From positions 186,001 to 250,000 of the forward strand of contig CAVTJG010000011.1 of assembly GCA_963735025.1 (NCBI GenBank): a stretch of 64,000 nucleotides of DNA, written 5' to 3'. The notes below the pieces were generated by a model. It saw nothing but the letters and a program-made list of their open reading frames with translations, was not told where the DNA came from and did not search any database. How positions within the stretch are numbered: position 1 is the stretch's first letter; every line of letters starts with the position of its first letter. Shown here one piece after another: positions 62,845-64,000 of this stretch. Position numbers and translations under genes: made by a program. Source of the stretch: JAABRB01 sp963735025 (GTDB lineage Bacteria > Pseudomonadota > Gammaproteobacteria > Burkholderiales > SG8-39).

Positions 62845-64000
62845 ATGCATGCCGCCGCTCCCATTACCGGCCCCGTTCCCACTGTCTTCGGTGCGTCCTT
62901 CTCGCCACCAGGCAATCTGCGAGCCGCCGAGGTGGCACAGCATCTCGTCGCCGCGCGGGCGCGGGTCGAAGCGCTAACCGGGGACCTTTGCGGGGCCCAA
63001 TTGTTGGGGCCGAAGCTCGAGATCGTCAATCCGGTTCTCTGGGAGATTGGCCATGTTGCGTGGTTCCAGGAGCACTGGTGCCTGCGGGTTCGGCAGGATG
63101 GCACACGCGCGCCAAGCATGCTCGCCGGGGCGGATGAGCTATACGATTCGACGGCGATTCCTCACGATGTGCGCTGGTCGCTTCCGTTGCCGGACCTCGC
63201 CGCGACCCGCAGCTTCCTCGGTGCCGTCCTCGAGCGCGTCCTCGAACGTCTGGAACGGCGAACCGATGACGCGTGGATGGTCTATTTTGCGGAGCTGGCC
63301 GCTTGCCACGAGGACATGCACGCGGAAGCGTTTCACTACACGCGCCAGACGCTGGCCTACGACGCTCCCGCGCTCTCGGCCGCACCACGGGCGACGGATG
63401 CGGATACAAGCGAAGGTGGCGATGCGGCATTCGCCGGAGGCACGTTTCTGTTGGGCGCGAATCGGGGCAGTGACTTCGTGCACGACAACGAGAAATGGGC
63501 GCACGAAGTGTCCATTCGTCCCTTCCGGATGGCGCGCTACCAGGTCACCAATCGCGAGTTCGTCGAGTTCGTGGAGGCGGGCGGCTATGACCAACGTGGG
63601 CACTGGAGCGAAGATGGCTGGCGCTGGCGCACTCGACGGCCCGCTACCGCGCCTTGCTACTGGCGCAAGGTGGACGGGCGCTGGCAGCAGCGCCGGTTCG
63701 CAGACTGGGTGCCCCTCACGCCGGACGAGCCGGTCATTCACGTGACCTGGTACGAGGCCGAAGCCTACTGCCGTTTCGCCGGTCGACGGCTACCGACCGA
63801 GTCGGAGTGGGAATACGCGGCTTGCAATGGGCGATCCACCGACAAGACCCTCACTCCGTGGGGCGGGGGGCGACCGGATACGCTGCACGCCAATCTCGAT
63901 GGCGTCGGCCCCGCGCCGGTGAGCAGTTTCGCAGCGGGTGATTCGCCACGCGGTTGCCGCCAATTGCTCGGGAATGTCTGGGAGTGGACGGCCAGCACGT
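62845..64000 (+). CDS. senA: Selenoneine synthase SenA / EgtB-like non-heme iron enzyme (3' truncated by window)
   Basis: The frame is open from ATG 62845 to the window end: 385 codons without the C-terminus. The N-terminal DinB-like domain has candidate iron ligands H70 (GHVAWFQEHW), H155 and H159 (CHEDMHAEAFH). From about residue 195 an FGE-sulfatase-like domain follows (GGTFLLGANRGSDFVHDNE, YQVTNREFVEFVEAGGY, RRLPTESEWEYA, LLGNVWEWTAS). EgtB adds a sulfur thiol to trimethylhistidine for ergothioneine; SenA adds the selenosugar. The adjacent senB favours SenA over EgtB. No egtD or senC is visible before the edge. Confidence 0.85.
   Translation, partial: MHAAAPITGPVPTVFGASFSPPGNLRAAEVAQHLVAARARVEALTGDLCGAQLLGPKLEIVNPVLWEIGHVAWFQEHWCLRVRQDGTRAPSMLAGADELYDSTAIPHDVRWSLPLPDLAATRSFLGAVLERVLERLERRTDDAWMVYFAELAACHEDMHAEAFHYTRQTLAYDAPALSAAPRATDADTSEGGDAAFAGGTFLLGANRGSDFVHDNEKWAHEVSIRPFRMARYQVTNREFVEFVEAGGYDQRGHWSEDGWRWRTRRPATAPCYWRKVDGRWQQRRFADWVPLTPDEPVIHVTWYEAEAYCRFAGRRLPTESEWEYAACNGRSTDKTLTPWGGGRPDTLHANLDGVGPAPVSSFAAGDSPRGCRQLLGNVWEWTAST

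Noticed and set aside
62845..64000. Plain ergothioneine EgtB instead of SenA
   Set aside because: Not excluded by the motifs alone, but the head-to-head senB makes SenA more likely; kept as a stated alternative.

Overview
This 64 kb window is GC-rich, gene-dense chromosomal DNA from a proteobacterium, most likely a betaproteobacterium. The evidence is gene order: rluB-scpB-scpA-trpS beside yciO and an RNase AM gene, dapC-dapD-pilU-dapE-prmB, smc-zipA-ligA-galU, and rpsB-tsf-pyrH-frr-uppS-cdsA-dxr-rseP-bamA-skp-lpxD-fabZ-lpxA-lpxB-rnhB. I see no insertion sequence, prophage, rRNA or CRISPR array.

Layout. 1-2283 (minus): tripartite MacAB-like ABC export system, with the permease cut by the window edge. 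2450-7094: hydantoinase/oxoprolinase pair hyuA/hyuB and a short-chain dehydrogenase. 7157-11019: gamma carbonic anhydrase, alpha/beta hydrolase, RNase AM (PHP), YciO, and a site-2 metalloprotease. 11029-14527: trpS, chromosome-condensation genes scpA/scpB, and an S4-domain pseudouridine synthase. 14708-23346: the transcription/translation operon rimP-nusA-infB-rbfA-truB-rpsO-pnp. 23514-24387: dksA facing a tRNA-Pro/Arg/His cluster. 24784-27644: an accessory patch with an exported cyclase and an MFS exporter. 27706-33610 (minus): queF, the lysine/DAP genes dapC, dapD and dapE, a PilU-type ATPase and prmB. 33754-41410: smc, zipA, ligA, galU. 41491-43688: DsrE-like protein and purine salvage (hpt, methylthioinosine phosphorylase), then def. 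43705-47123 (minus): glnD and map. 47510-61796: the rpsB-to-rnhB super-cluster for translation, isoprenoid and phospholipid synthesis, outer-membrane biogenesis and lipid A.

The most interesting locus is at the right edge (61855-64000). A SenB-type selenosugar glycosyltransferase gene is divergent from an EgtB/SenA-like gene that runs off the window. This head-to-head pair matches the selenoneine (selenium analogue of ergothioneine) pathway described in 2022, so it is a recent rather than undescribed system. The third enzyme (SenC, a selenophosphate synthetase paralogue) is not visible and could lie past 64000.

Four genes (hyuB, infB, truB, dxr) each carry one single-base indel that breaks an otherwise continuous, well-conserved protein. 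Three of these are normally essential, so the simplest reading is residual sequencing or assembly indels, as in a draft or metagenome-derived genome. I annotate each across the break. Many long antisense frames in this high-GC sequence are shadows and are omitted.
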